A DNA stretch of 64,000 bases from Desulfococcaceae bacterium HSG9 (lineage in GTDB: Bacteria; Desulfobacterota; Desulfobacteria; Desulfobacterales; JAUCGF01): the NCBI GenBank assembly GCA_030378005.1, contig JAUCGF010000002.1, positions 1 through 64,000 on the forward strand, written 5' to 3'. Shown one piece after another: positions 27,366 through 35,611 of the stretch (its first letter is position 1; every line of letters starts with the position of its first letter). Below the pieces are notes generated by a model. It ran no database searches, was not told where the DNA came from, and saw nothing but the letters and a program-made list of their open reading frames with translations. The translations under genes were made by a program, and so were the position numbers.

Positions 27366-28151
27366 ATGTTAAATCCGCTAAAAGTGGTAGCTTTGGAAAG
27401 GCGCCTTGAAAAATGCCGTAATATCATCACACTGGGAGTGCGTACCAACTTTGATGATTATGATGACGAAGCGGCCGAATTAATACGGACATCGGCAAAA
27501 ATTTATTATCCGACGGTGTTTTATGCCGATCTGTTTGATGCTGCCGGGAAACAGACATTTCCCAGTTATCACACTTATAAATGTGTTCAGGATAAAATCA
27601 AACAAACGGCTTTATTTCAATTGCTTAAAATCCCCCATCCTCGTACAAGAGTGTTTTATGGCAAGTATCAGAAAAAGGCGATCACCCGGCATTTCAAATT
27701 TCCGTTTATCGCTAAAATTCCCCGCGGTTCGGCTATGGGTAGAGGGGTTTGGTTAATTAAAAATGAAGTTCAACTGCGATCTTATTGTCAAGAGCCTTTT
27801 CCGGCTTATATTCAGGAATATCTGCCTGCTGACCGGGATATTCGGGTTGTGGTTATCGGCCAACAGTGTGTACATGCCTATCAGCGCATCGCCCCGGCCG
27901 GTGATTTCCGAAGTAATGTGGCGGTCGGCGGCACTATTGATTTAAGCCCGCCGCCTGATGAAGCCGTTGAACTGGCTGTTCGCGCAGCTCAGGCGTGTCA
28001 ATGGGATGATGTGGGTATTGATATCATCCGATATGATAAAGCCTATTATATTCTTGAAGCAAATATGAAATATGGTAAAGAAGGGTTCCGATCCGCCGGA
28101 ATCGATTATATTCAATTAATGGAAAAGCTGATTGATGATGGGAAAATATAA
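27366..28151 (+). CDS. RimK-like ATP-grasp ligase
   Basis: The 261-residue protein shows an ATP-grasp core: PFIAKIPRGSAMGRGVWLIK (ATP-binding Lys and glycine loop), YIQEYLPADRDIRVVVIG, the catalytic stretch FRSNVAVGGTIDLSP, and DDVGIDIIR followed by YYILEANMKYG with the metal ligands Glu and Asn. RimK-type enzymes join amino acids to peptides or cofactors via an acyl-phosphate. Here the ATP-grasp fold starts late and the pre-ATP-grasp domain is short. Tight coupling to an ABC-2 permease suggests it makes or modifies the exported compound. The substrate is unknown. Confidence 0.85.
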   Translation: MLNPLKVVALERRLEKCRNIITLGVRTNFDDYDDEAAELIRTSAKIYYPTVFYADLFDAAGKQTFPSYHTYKCVQDKIKQTALFQLLKIPHPRTRVFYGKYQKKAITRHFKFPFIAKIPRGSAMGRGVWLIKNEVQLRSYCQEPFPAYIQEYLPADRDIRVVVIGQQCVHAYQRIAPAGDFRSNVAVGGTIDLSPPPDEAVELAVRAAQACQWDDVGIDIIRYDKAYYILEANMKYGKEGFRSAGIDYIQLMEKLIDDGKI

Positions 28152-28217
28152 ATTATAAGTTTTAAGTTAAAAGTTTCAAGTTAAGCAAAAAGGATCGACA
28201 CTGTTGACGCTGTTCGG

Positions 28218-28337
28218 GTTCTGCACTCCTTTGGCTGTATTTCATACACTTTTCGATCTACTGATATTGATAAAACCCAGGTGTTTTCTCTTTAATGCAG
28301 CGGTCAGTCAGCCGGGGGACTGTGACATCCCCCGGCT
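28218..28337. repeat. Half repeat family G and GC-rich hairpin
   Basis: Positions 28218-28266 are the inverse of CAGTAGATCGAAAAG followed by AAATACAGCCAAAGGAG, matching 47447-47487 and 57685-57722. Positions 28310-28337 form a perfect 10-bp hairpin, AGCCGGGGGA with TCCCCCGGCT. The hairpin is in the convergent space between the ATP-grasp and rubrerythrin genes and may stop transcription, though no T-run follows. Confidence 0.6.
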
Positions 28338-28355
28338 ATCCGACCACACGACATT

Positions 28356-28904
28356 TTATCCGAAGTATCTTTTTAAAAGACCTTGAAACGCCTGTCCGTG
28401 GCGGGCTTCATCTTTGCACATTTCATGAACGGTGTCATGAATAGCATCATATCCTAGCTCTTTGGCTCTTGTCGCGATAGCTTTTTTACCTTTGCAGGCA
28501 CCGTTTTCGGCCGCGACTCTGGCTTTCAGATTCTCTTTGGTATCCGCGACAAGCACTTCTCCAAGCAGTTCCGCGAATTTTGAAGCATGTTCCGCCTCTT
28601 CAAAAGCGATTCTTTTGTATGCTTCGGCCACTTCCGGATAACCTTCTCTATCCGCCTGACGGCTCATCGCAAGGTACATCCCCACTTCGGTGCATTCGCC
28701 GGTGAAGTTCGCTCTTAAACCTTCAACAACTTCTGCATCCATATCTTTGGCGACTCCTATTACGTGTTCATCCGCCCATGTTAATTCTTCATCACCGCTT
28801 TGCTCATTGAATTTATCAGCAGAAGCTTTACATTGCGGACATTCCTTTGGGGGAGCGTCACCTTCATAAACATAACCACAAACTGAACATGTAAACTTTT
28901 TCAT
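28356..28904 (-). CDS. Reverse rubrerythrin (rubredoxin domain first)
   Basis: The 182-residue protein begins with a rubredoxin domain ([20 protein letters not shown], then QCK; four Cys for one iron) and ends with a ferritin-like diiron domain containing [32 protein letters not shown] and [15 protein letters not shown]. In canonical rubrerythrin the order is opposite; this reverse order is typical of NADH-peroxidase rubrerythrins in anaerobes, which reduce hydrogen peroxide. It is a single gene with its own upstream region of about 300 bases. Confidence 0.95.
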   Translation of the reverse strand: MKKFTCSVCGYVYEGDAPPKECPQCKASADKFNEQSGDEELTWADEHVIGVAKDMDAEVVEGLRANFTGECTEVGMYLAMSRQADREGYPEVAEAYKRIAFEEAEHASKFAELLGEVLVADTKENLKARVAAENGACKGKKAIATRAKELGYDAIHDTVHEMCKDEARHGQAFQGLLKRYFG

Positions 28905-29211
28905 ATCTATCTCCGTCTTTAGTAATTAGTGTAAAAAATGATAATCAGGTATAGATTTCCTGATAAAATGAAATATGATATTAATGATATATTTTTTATT
29001 TGTAAAGTATTTTTTTACTCAACGGAAACATCGCATTGTACAAATATAATATTTTCATCTAAATTACTGTACAAATCAAAACAAGACTGTCAAAGTTTCA
29101 GTTTGGCTTGATTTAATTAAAAAAAATACCTATTTTATATTTATAGGCAAAGTGTTACGGAACAACTTGAAACTGACGAGCTATTTATATAAACAAATAT
29201 TTGGAGGTGCA
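28905..29211. other. AT-rich divergent promoter region
   Basis: This 307-base gap separates the rubrerythrin gene (minus) from gspG (plus). It is very AT-rich, with ATTTTTTATTTG around 28990 and TACCTATTTTATATTTATAGG near 29130, consistent with divergent promoters. No gene or strong hairpin was seen. A TTTGGAGGTGC ribosome-binding site is at its right end. Confidence 0.5.
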
Positions 29212-29652
29212 ATGAAAAACAAAAGAATGTTAAAATTGAATAACGCCGGTTTTACGTTGATTGAATTGATGGTGGTTATTGTGATTCTGGGGATTTTGGC
29301 CATGTATATCGGTCCCAAGATTATGGGGCGCCCGGATGAAGCTAAACAGGTGAAAGCCAGGATGGATATCGCCAGTTTGGAAACCGCCCTGAAATTGTAC
29401 AAACTGGATTTGGGTAGCTATCCGGCTGACATACAGGAATTAGTCACCCCTCCGGCAACAGAAAATAGCGGGAAATGGCGTAAGGGCGGTTATCTTGAGA
29501 AATCCAAAGTCCCCAATGACCCATGGGATTATGAATACATCTACAGGTCTCCGGGTGTGAACGGTGATTTTGATATTGTCAGTTATGGCGCTGACGGTGT
29601 CCAAGGGGGCGAAGGCAAAGATCGGGATATTAATAACTGGGACGTCGAGTAG
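29212..29652 (+). CDS. gspG: Type II secretion major pseudopilin GspG
   Basis: The start at 29212, with GGAGGTG 3-8 bases upstream, gives 146 residues. A short basic leader is cut before Phe14 in NNAG/FTLIELMVVIVILG, with Glu at +5. The C-terminal half has the GspG pattern: GRPDEAKQVKARMDIASLET, ALKLYKLDLGSYP, and DPWDYEYIYRSPG followed by FDIVSYGADG, the calcium-binding loop. It polymerises into the pseudopilus that drives type II secretion. It begins the gspGHIJK order; gspC-F are not here. Confidence 0.95.
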   Translation: MKNKRMLKLNNAGFTLIELMVVIVILGILAMYIGPKIMGRPDEAKQVKARMDIASLETALKLYKLDLGSYPADIQELVTPPATENSGKWRKGGYLEKSKVPNDPWDYEYIYRSPGVNGDFDIVSYGADGVQGGEGKDRDINNWDVE

Positions 29653-29670
29653 CCATAGGTGTTTGTCAGG

Positions 29671-30174
29671 ATGAAGGCACAACATCAAAACGGTTTTACG
29701 CTCATAGAACTGATCGTTGTTATGACCTTGATCAGTATTATGTTATTTTTTGCGATTCCGCGTTTCCGTCAGACGGTTATTTCAGATGGCGGCAAAAAAG
29801 CGGCCCGCCAGATTATGATGCGGGTTCCGTTGCTAAAAGACAAGGCGGTGCGCGAACAGAAACGCTATGAACTCCATATTGATCTTGAAAGCAATCGGAT
29901 ATGGTCCACAAATGAAGCCATGACCGAAGATGCGCTTTCACAGGCTGAGGAAAACGCTTTTGAAGTGGATTCCGGCATCCGTTTTACTGATGTCGAATAT
30001 CCGCTGACAGGGAAAATCAGCAGCGGCATCGCCACAATATCCTTTTATAAGAAAGGATATTCCGATAAAGCGATCATTCATATTGATGATGAGGATAGCG
30101 AAATTCAGCGCAGTTTATTGATTGAGCCTTTTTTTTCCACAGTAAAGCTATATGAAACCTACGAAGAATTTTGA
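29671..30174 (+). CDS. gspH: Type II secretion minor pseudopilin GspH
   Basis: The ATG at 29671 is chosen over a GTG 12 bases earlier because AGGTG stands at better spacing. The leader HQNG/FTLIELIVVMTLISIM is a prepilin peptidase site with Glu at +5. The rest of the 167-residue protein lacks strong motifs, as is normal for GspH/FimT-like pseudopilins, but it carries SGIATISFYKKGYSDKA, the typical late strand region. Position between gspG and gspI supports the name. The 3' end overlaps gspI by 23 bases. Confidence 0.85.
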   Translation: MKAQHQNGFTLIELIVVMTLISIMLFFAIPRFRQTVISDGGKKAARQIMMRVPLLKDKAVREQKRYELHIDLESNRIWSTNEAMTEDALSQAEENAFEVDSGIRFTDVEYPLTGKISSGIATISFYKKGYSDKAIIHIDDEDSEIQRSLLIEPFFSTVKLYETYEEF

Positions 30175-30574
30175 ACTGCATATAGTCAGAAATCACACCG
30201 GTTTTACGCTTCTGGAAGTAATGGTGGCTTTATCAATCATAGCCATTGCGCTGACTAGTGTTTACAAGTTGCACGGCCAAACGATTGATATGTTCAATGA
30301 CATCAAATTTTATACATCAGCACCTTTGCTGGCTCAGAGCAAAATGGCTGAAATTGAAACTATGGACGCTGATGACCTAAGTGATAACAGCGGAGATTTT
30401 GGCGACGATTTCCCTGGTTTCAACTGGCAGGTAACGGTCAATGAAGTTGAGTCCGAATTGCTTGATACTTATGCCGAAAATCTTAAACGCATTGACCTGA
30501 CGGTCTCTTTGAACGATGAGCAATTTACCTATCATTTCAGAAAATATCATCTTATGACAGATGTTGGAGAGTGA
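30152..30574 (+). CDS. gspI: Type II secretion minor pseudopilin GspI
   Basis: The 140-residue protein has the leader HTG/FTLLEVMVALSIIAIA and then LTSVYKLHGQ, LLAQSKMAEIE and GFNWQVTV, all typical of GspI (short, with FNWQ/FSWRV-type motif). It is part of the GspI-J-K tip complex that primes the pseudopilus. The start lies inside gspH, so translation is coupled. The gene ends just before repeat family B. Confidence 0.92.
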   Translation: MKPTKNFELHIVRNHTGFTLLEVMVALSIIAIALTSVYKLHGQTIDMFNDIKFYTSAPLLAQSKMAEIETMDADDLSDNSGDFGDDFPGFNWQVTVNEVESELLDTYAENLKRIDLTVSLNDEQFTYHFRKYHLMTDVGE

Positions 30575-30593
30575 TAAGTTTCAAGTTATTTTC

Positions 30594-30716
30594 GGCTACC
30601 GACATAAGACGGGACAGATGTAGAGCGGAAAGCCGTTCCGCTTTTCGCAGTGCGGCTATTAACGACGCGGGACGGCTTCCCGCGCTACATAAGTGTCCCG
30701 CCTTATGCTGGTAGCC
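30594..30716. repeat. Dispersed palindromic repeat, family B copy 1
   Basis: The ends are GGCTACCGACATAAGACGGG and CCCGCCTTATGCTGGTAGCC, with inner arms GTAGAGCGGAAAGCCG and CGGCTTCCCGCGCTAC. It splits gspI from gspJ. An inverted copy lies at 33594-33717, on the other side of gspJ-gspK. A further hairpin (AAATCAGGTTTTTT/AAAAAACCTGATTT) follows at about 30730. Confidence 0.9.
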
Positions 30717-30786
30717 TTATTTTCTATTTAGAAATCAGGTTTTTTTGAAAAAACCTGATTTCTTGTGACAAGGCAAAGACGGCAAA

Positions 30787-31530
30787 ATGATCTCCGAATA
30801 TGGCCATCACGGCTTTCCCACACAAAAACACCTGAACTCCTCCGCTTTCACACTTCTTGAAATTATGATTGCCATTTTTATTTTTGCAATCATTGTCACA
30901 ACTATTTTTGGATCATTTAATTATCTCTATTCCAATCCCGAATCATTAAAGCGTGATTTGAAAAACTACACAATGGCTAAAAATTGTTTCAATCGGATGA
31001 TTGCAGACCTTGAATCCTTGAAGATAGCGCCCGCAATGTTCTATAAGCCGCCGGATATGGATAGCGATCCGGATCCGTACCGTGTGCAGGGTGATGGCTA
31101 TCCGGCAAATGAGTCTGGCTTGGGGCGTCTCCGTTTCGCATCCATGGCCCATCTTCCGTTAGGAGAGGATAAGCGTGAGGGAGTTGCCGAAATTATCTAT
31201 TATCTTCAGGAAAGTGATGAAGAAGGTGCTGGCTATTTATTAAGACGTGCGGATCAATTGCATCCTTATGAACCCTTTGAAGAAAAAAGCAGCGACCCGT
31301 TGCTATGTGAGGGCGTTAAAGTGCTGACATTCACTTATATTGATGATGAAGAGGAAGAACACGAAAATTGGGATTCTGAAGAAGACAGCTATAAATACGC
31401 CACTCCTCGGATCATTCGGATTCAACTGATATTGCAAACCGGCACGAACAACACGGAAGATGAAGACGATAACGGCCTTTTATTTGAAACCCAGGTGAAA
31501 CTTCCAATCTGGCGTGAAGGGAAAGAGTAG
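30787..31530 (+). CDS. gspJ: Type II secretion minor pseudopilin GspJ
   Basis: The 247-residue protein has the leader NSSA/FTLLEIMIAIFIFAIIV. The residue before the cleavage site is Ala rather than the usual Gly, which may affect processing. The body contains LRFASMAHLPLG, EIIYYLQES and CEGVKVLTFTYID, the GspJ pattern. Acidic stretches (EEEEH and EDEDD) are unusual. It forms the pseudopilus tip with GspI and GspK. Confidence 0.88.
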   Translation: MISEYGHHGFPTQKHLNSSAFTLLEIMIAIFIFAIIVTTIFGSFNYLYSNPESLKRDLKNYTMAKNCFNRMIADLESLKIAPAMFYKPPDMDSDPDPYRVQGDGYPANESGLGRLRFASMAHLPLGEDKREGVAEIIYYLQESDEEGAGYLLRRADQLHPYEPFEEKSSDPLLCEGVKVLTFTYIDDEEEEHENWDSEEDSYKYATPRIIRIQLILQTGTNNTEDEDDNGLLFETQVKLPIWREGKE

Positions 31531-31533
31531 CAA

Positions 31534-32697
31534 TTGAAGTTTAAAACGCTTAAATTCGCCGATATTAAAAACCGCAAAAACTTGTTGCCAGCGGCCGGTT
31601 CAATCAAAAATAATCGTGGCATGGCGTTATTGCTGACTTTGACAATCATTACATTGTTAGTTGTCGTTACCCTTGAATTTAACCGTAAAGTGCGCACAGC
31701 CGTATTTGCCACAGCCACTTCGCGCGACCGATTGACATTAACTTATAAGGCTTCATCCGGAATCAACCTGGCCATGGCTGTCTTGCTGAAAGACAAAAAG
31801 GATTCCAAAATAGATTCCATTCAGGAAGACTGGGCCAATCCCGATAAACTTAAAGAAATTGCCGCGGATATTCCTTTTGAAGATGGCAAGCTTGAAATTA
31901 AGATCAGTGATGAACGGGCGCGCATCCAAATAAACGCTCTAATAAAATATCCCCAAGGTTCAGCGCCCAATGACGCCCAGATGTTTTTGTGGGATCGCCT
32001 TTTAACCAATCTTGCCAAACAGATTGAAGAAGCCGATACCGAAAAAGACAGCGAAGAGGATGAAGTCGAACCGCGGGCGATTGTCAATTCGCTTAAAGAT
32101 TGGCTTGACTTTGGTGACGATGACGCTATCACCGGTTTAAACGGAGCCGAATCCGATTATTATCAAGGTCTTGAACCTCCGTATGAATGTAAAAACGGCC
32201 CGATTACCCATATCAGTGAACTGATGCAAGTGAAAGGGGTTACAGCGGCATTATATAAAGATGGCGAAGACGAAAATGCTCCCGGACTGGCTGACTTTGT
32301 AACTATCTATGGCGCTCAAGCCCGTGGTGGCGGCCGATTTAGTTTTGATGGCAAAATTAATATCAATACGGCGGAACTGCCCGTGTTAATGGCCCTTTTA
32401 CCGGCGGATCAGGATGTTGAAGCGCTTGCTCAGGCTATGTATGACTATCGGGCGGAAATGTCCGAAGAAAACTATGTGAACGACCTGAAAAGTCCGACTT
32501 GGTATAAAAAAGCCGATGGCTTAAACAATATTACCATAGACCCCAAATTGATCACCACAACCAGCGACCTTTTCAGAATTGAGGCCGTGGCTGCCCAGCA
32601 TGATGTTGTTAAAAAAGTTATCGCCGTCCTAGAACGCGTGAAAGATAAAAAATCGGGAAAATACAATTGCCGGATTTTAAGCTGGGAGCCGTTTTAA
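31534..32697 (+). CDS. gspK: Type II secretion minor pseudopilin GspK
   Basis: The frame opens with TTG at 31534, 3 bases after the gspJ stop, and gives 387 residues. The cleavage-type site is NNRG/MALLLTLTIITLLVVVTL, the GspK form that starts with Met-Ala rather than Phe-Thr. The large globular domain includes ISDERARIQINAL and the second helix-hairpin region INTAELPVLMALLP, as in GspK. It caps the pseudopilus. The gspL-M genes normally downstream are absent; an unrelated secreted protein follows. Confidence 0.9.
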   Translation: MKFKTLKFADIKNRKNLLPAAGSIKNNRGMALLLTLTIITLLVVVTLEFNRKVRTAVFATATSRDRLTLTYKASSGINLAMAVLLKDKKDSKIDSIQEDWANPDKLKEIAADIPFEDGKLEIKISDERARIQINALIKYPQGSAPNDAQMFLWDRLLTNLAKQIEEADTEKDSEEDEVEPRAIVNSLKDWLDFGDDDAITGLNGAESDYYQGLEPPYECKNGPITHISELMQVKGVTAALYKDGEDENAPGLADFVTIYGAQARGGGRFSFDGKININTAELPVLMALLPADQDVEALAQAMYDYRAEMSEENYVNDLKSPTWYKKADGLNNITIDPKLITTTSDLFRIEAVAAQHDVVKKVIAVLERVKDKKSGKYNCRILSWEPF

Positions 32698-32869
32698 ACT
32701 GAAAGCCCGCTTTTCCTGTTTTGTAATATTTTGCTTTACTAATATTTATTTTTTCATTACAATATGAAGTATTTCAATATACCGATCGTATCAGGATTTT
32801 CTGAAACAGAAGGAGTGCAAGCTAAAGCTCGCACTCCTCTATTACGAATAAAAGAAAGGTTTCCTTGTT

Positions 32870-33523
32870 ATGAAAATTAAGTATTTTGGCGTAGTTCTTG
32901 TTTGTTTACTAATGGTGTTCAATATTTCTGCAAGTCATGCTAAAAATGTTCCGTCAAATGATATTAGCATTACAGTTCCTCTCAATGTGATTGCCAATGT
33001 GATCAAAGACGCCTTACCATTGAATATCGAAAAAGGACAGTATTTAAAAGGTGCTTTATGGGTTCATACCATTGATCACATCAAAATCGGTTCCGATAAG
33101 GTAACGTTTAACATGAATATCCGCGGTAAAAACATTAAATTTGAAACCCAGTTAGGCAATCAGCCCCTGTTGATGGATATCGGCAATATTGATGCCGCTT
33201 TTAACTGTAACGCCACCCTGCGTTATGACCCATCTAAACGCTTGCTATATATTACGCCGCATATTTTGCAAACACAGGATGCAAAGAAATCGGATCAAAA
33301 GGCGGCCAACCTGCTGCAATTGCTATCGCTGGCCAACGGCGTCGAATATCCCATTGAAATTAATAAAATTCAACCTCTTGTCACCCAAATCAGTGATGCC
33401 CAATTAAATATTGATATGGATATTACGAATATCCACACTGAAAAAGATAAAATACTTATCAGCATCCGGCCCAAGGTTAAAAAAGTGAAGTCGCAACCCT
33501 CGTCCGGAAAAAAGTCTGAGTGA
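32870..33523 (+). CDS. Secreted protein of unknown function
   Basis: This 217-residue protein has a clear signal peptide (MKIKYFGVVLVCLLMVFNIS, cleavage near SHAK). The body is mostly beta-strand with a regular pattern: NDISITVPLNVIANVIKDAL, HIKIGSDKVTFNMNIRGKN and LNIDMDITNIHTEKDKI. The alternating strands and amphipathic start recall lipid-binding periplasmic proteins of the YceB/DUF1439 type, but this is only a resemblance. The C-terminus is basic. It lies between gspK and repeat family B; AGGAGTGC palindromes at 32811-32838 separate it from gspK. Confidence 0.55.
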   Translation: MKIKYFGVVLVCLLMVFNISASHAKNVPSNDISITVPLNVIANVIKDALPLNIEKGQYLKGALWVHTIDHIKIGSDKVTFNMNIRGKNIKFETQLGNQPLLMDIGNIDAAFNCNATLRYDPSKRLLYITPHILQTQDAKKSDQKAANLLQLLSLANGVEYPIEINKIQPLVTQISDAQLNIDMDITNIHTEKDKILISIRPKVKKVKSQPSSGKKSE

Positions 33524-33593
33524 TTCTCACACCGTTTTTCTGCGTATCTTGACTATGGATGATTCGGTGCTATTTTAATTTATCTGACAATTT

Positions 33594-33717
33594 GGCTACC
33601 AGCATAAGGCGGGACATTTATGTAGCGCGGGAAGCCGTCCCGCGTCGTTAAGAGCCGCACTGCGAAAAAGCGGAACAGCTTTCCGCTCTACATCTGTCCC
33701 GTCTTATGTGGGTAGCC
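33594..33717. repeat. Dispersed palindromic repeat, family B copy 2 (inverted)
   Basis: It is the reverse complement of 30594-30716 with few differences (ends GGCTACCAGCATAAGGCGGG and CCCGTCTTATGTGGGTAGCC). The pair flanks gspJ, gspK and the secreted-protein gene, so recombination between them would invert this 3-kb segment. Confidence 0.9.
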
Positions 33718-33751
33718 GACAATTTTGAATGTATAAAATAAGGAGGATATA

Positions 33752-33970
33752 ATGCCTATTTATGAATATCAATGTCTAAATTGCGATAACCAATTTGAAG
33801 CGCTGGTTTTTTCTTCGGATGAAACTGAACCGGCCTGTTCGCAATGCCAAAGCGCCAATGTTGCCAAACTGATGTCCGCGGGATGTATTCTGAATAGCGG
33901 TACCGCCGGTGCATCTTCTGATATCGGCGCATCCGCCGCTTCAGGGTGCAGGCCTGCCGGCGGTGGCTGA
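33752..33970 (+). CDS. FmdB-family zinc-ribbon protein
   Basis: The 72-residue protein starts MPIYEYQCLNCDNQFEAL, with two Cys pairs (CLNC and CSQC) forming the FmdB/CxxC zinc ribbon, and ends in a Gly/Ala/Ser-rich tail. FmdB-type proteins are putative regulatory or assembly factors, often near formamidase or respiratory genes; their activity is poorly known. AAGGAGGA at 33741 is a strong ribosome-binding site. Confidence 0.9.
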   Translation: MPIYEYQCLNCDNQFEALVFSSDETEPACSQCQSANVAKLMSAGCILNSGTAGASSDIGASAASGCRPAGGG

Positions 33971-34050
33971 GGAATTTAGCCCATCAGTTCAGTTTGAACT
34001 TTGAAATATTATATTATGAATCGTTAATAAAACATGAAAGGAACAGAATC

Positions 34051-34251
34051 ATGCCAGTTTATGAATTTGAATGCCCTAACGGTGAAATCACGGAAAAACT
34101 TGTAAGAATGGACACGCAAGAGATCGTATGCCCCAAATGCAAGGAAACGGCCAAAAAAATAATCTCATGCTGCGCTTTTGAACTCAAAGGCGGCGGATGG
34201 TATGCCGATGGCTATGCTTCCAGCAGAAACAAAACCGGCCGTTCAAAATAG
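34051..34251 (+). CDS. FmdB-like zinc-ribbon protein
   Basis: The ATG at 34051, 9 bases after AAAGGAA, gives 66 residues. MPVYEFECPNGEITEKLVRM and CPKCKETAKKIISCCAFEL repeat the FmdB plan, but the first knuckle has only one Cys (CPNG), so zinc binding may be altered or use Cys elsewhere (ISCC). It is a diverged tandem relative of the gene at 33752. The C-terminus WYADGYASS is typical of FmdB-family tails. Confidence 0.8.
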   Translation: MPVYEFECPNGEITEKLVRMDTQEIVCPKCKETAKKIISCCAFELKGGGWYADGYASSRNKTGRSK

Positions 34252-34271
34252 GAACGGTATCGGCATCTGAG

Positions 34272-34371
34272 AAATGAGGACAAAATAACCACCCTATTTG
34301 TGATTTTTGAAACGTGATGCGTGAATTCACGTTTCATGGATGGTCATGGAAATTATTTCATCCTCATTCCT
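34272..34371. repeat. Palindromic repeat family E copy 1
   Basis: The ends AATGAGGACAAAATAAC and ATTATTTCATCCTCATT are inverted copies. The centre has CGTGAATTCACG, a perfect palindrome. The element at 42493-42585 is an inverse relative. The outer ends are shared with family C. Confidence 0.75.
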
Positions 34372-34463
34372 ATAGACTTTGCACTGTCGAGCGTATAACC
34401 ATTTGTAGAACAATATGAATCTTGGGCATCCTTCATTTGCCGATGTACAATTTGAATTATTTT

Positions 34464-34504
34464 AAGGCATCCTTCATTTTACACCAAAGGATGCCTTATT
34501 TTTT
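34464..34504 (+). terminator. Rho-independent terminator-like hairpin
   Basis: A perfect 11-bp stem, AAGGCATCCTT and AAGGATGCCTT with a 12-base loop, is followed by ATTTTTTG. It ends the transcript of the zinc-ribbon genes just ahead of the RND adaptor gene. Confidence 0.8.
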
Positions 34505-34543
34505 GATTAATTTTATTTTTACTGATTACACAGGAGATCCGTT

Positions 34544-35548
34544 ATGCGGCCAATTTTATTTTTTCTGATCGCAGTCCTTTTCATTCCGGGACTTGCTGAG
34601 GCTGATCAGAAAATGATCATTCGAAAAGCCCAAAAAAGTATTCATCTTTCCGGTTACACGCGCAACAAAACTGCCATTACGGTGTCATCCGAAGTATCTG
34701 GCAAAGTGTTACGCACCCATTACGACGTTGGTCAGACCACCGGTAAAAAGCCGTTTTTTGAAATTGATACCACGTTTATTGATTTTCAAATTCAAAACAC
34801 GTTGCAAGCAATTGACAAGATCGAAACCTCCTTGAGAAAAAGTGAAACCAATGTTGCGTATCTAAACAAAGAGTTTCTGCGCATGGACACCCTGCATAAA
34901 AGCGATCGGATTGCTGAAATCGAACGCGACGCGGCTGAATCTAAACTGGCTCAGGCGCGCTTAGAGTCCGATGCCATTGTGTTGGAAAAGGCTTCATTTG
35001 AAACAACCTTGCAGGAACTGCGTGAAAGAAAACGCCGTTACACGATTTATGCGCCCAAAGGATGGATCGTGCTTGAAAAAATTGCTGAAAAAGGCGAAAT
35101 CGTGGCATCCGGCACTCCTCTGGCCAGAGTAGGCGACTATCGTAAACTGGTGATTCCGCTGTACGTTGCCGGTGAAGAATTGGCTGCCATCCGAAAGCTT
35201 CCCAAAGTTTTTCCCGCCCAATTGGAAAATCGGCCTGTCAAGGCTGCAATTCATCAAGTCAACCCTGAATTTAACGAAAAAACACGCAAACTGAATATTG
35301 AACTGCTGCTCAAAGATTATAAAGGTGAAAAACGCGGCGGGCTTGTTTTTAACTTACCGCTTGAAATCGGTACTCAAGGCGTGTTGGCACCGCGTAACGC
35401 AATTGTGAACCGTTATGAAAACCCTCGCGTTACCGTTAAGGCTACTAAAGAGACAGTTAATGTGTTGATTCTCGGTGAAAGCAATGATGACCTTATCATT
35501 GCCGAAGATGAACGCCTTCCTGTCGGAACGGAATTGGAAAAAAAATAA
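34544..35548 (+). CDS. RND efflux periplasmic adaptor (HlyD/MFP family)
   Basis: The 334-residue protein has a signal peptide (MRPILFFLIAVLFIPGLAEA) and the adaptor plan: barrel-sandwich start VSSEVSGKVLRTHYDVGQT, a coiled-coil hairpin of about 95 residues, and the return strand RYTIYAPKGWIVLEKIAEKG. GGTP-like loops follow in a beta-barrel. It links the inner-membrane RND pump encoded next to an outer-membrane channel. The TolC-family gene is about 20 kb away at 55201. GGAG is 8 bases before the start. Confidence 0.92.
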   Translation: MRPILFFLIAVLFIPGLAEADQKMIIRKAQKSIHLSGYTRNKTAITVSSEVSGKVLRTHYDVGQTTGKKPFFEIDTTFIDFQIQNTLQAIDKIETSLRKSETNVAYLNKEFLRMDTLHKSDRIAEIERDAAESKLAQARLESDAIVLEKASFETTLQELRERKRRYTIYAPKGWIVLEKIAEKGEIVASGTPLARVGDYRKLVIPLYVAGEELAAIRKLPKVFPAQLENRPVKAAIHQVNPEFNEKTRKLNIELLLKDYKGEKRGGLVFNLPLEIGTQGVLAPRNAIVNRYENPRVTVKATKETVNVLILGESNDDLIIAEDERLPVGTELEKK

Positions 35549-35577
35549 ACGATATAGTTTCCTGCTACGCACCAACT

Positions 35578-35611
35578 TTTCACTTAAAACTTAAAACTTG
35601 AAACTTTTCAA
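35578..35611 (+). repeat. Heptamer-like AACTT repeats upstream of the RND gene
   Basis: CACTTAAAACTTAAAACTTG and AAACTTTT precede the ATG of the RND gene directly. No purine-rich ribosome-binding site is present. Similar runs sit before 48681, 57939 and 61354 and after 20164 and 28151. Confidence 0.7.

Noticed and set aside
28310-28337. Rho-independent terminator of rubrerythrin
   Set aside because: The hairpin is strong, but no T-run follows on either strand; kept only as a hairpin.
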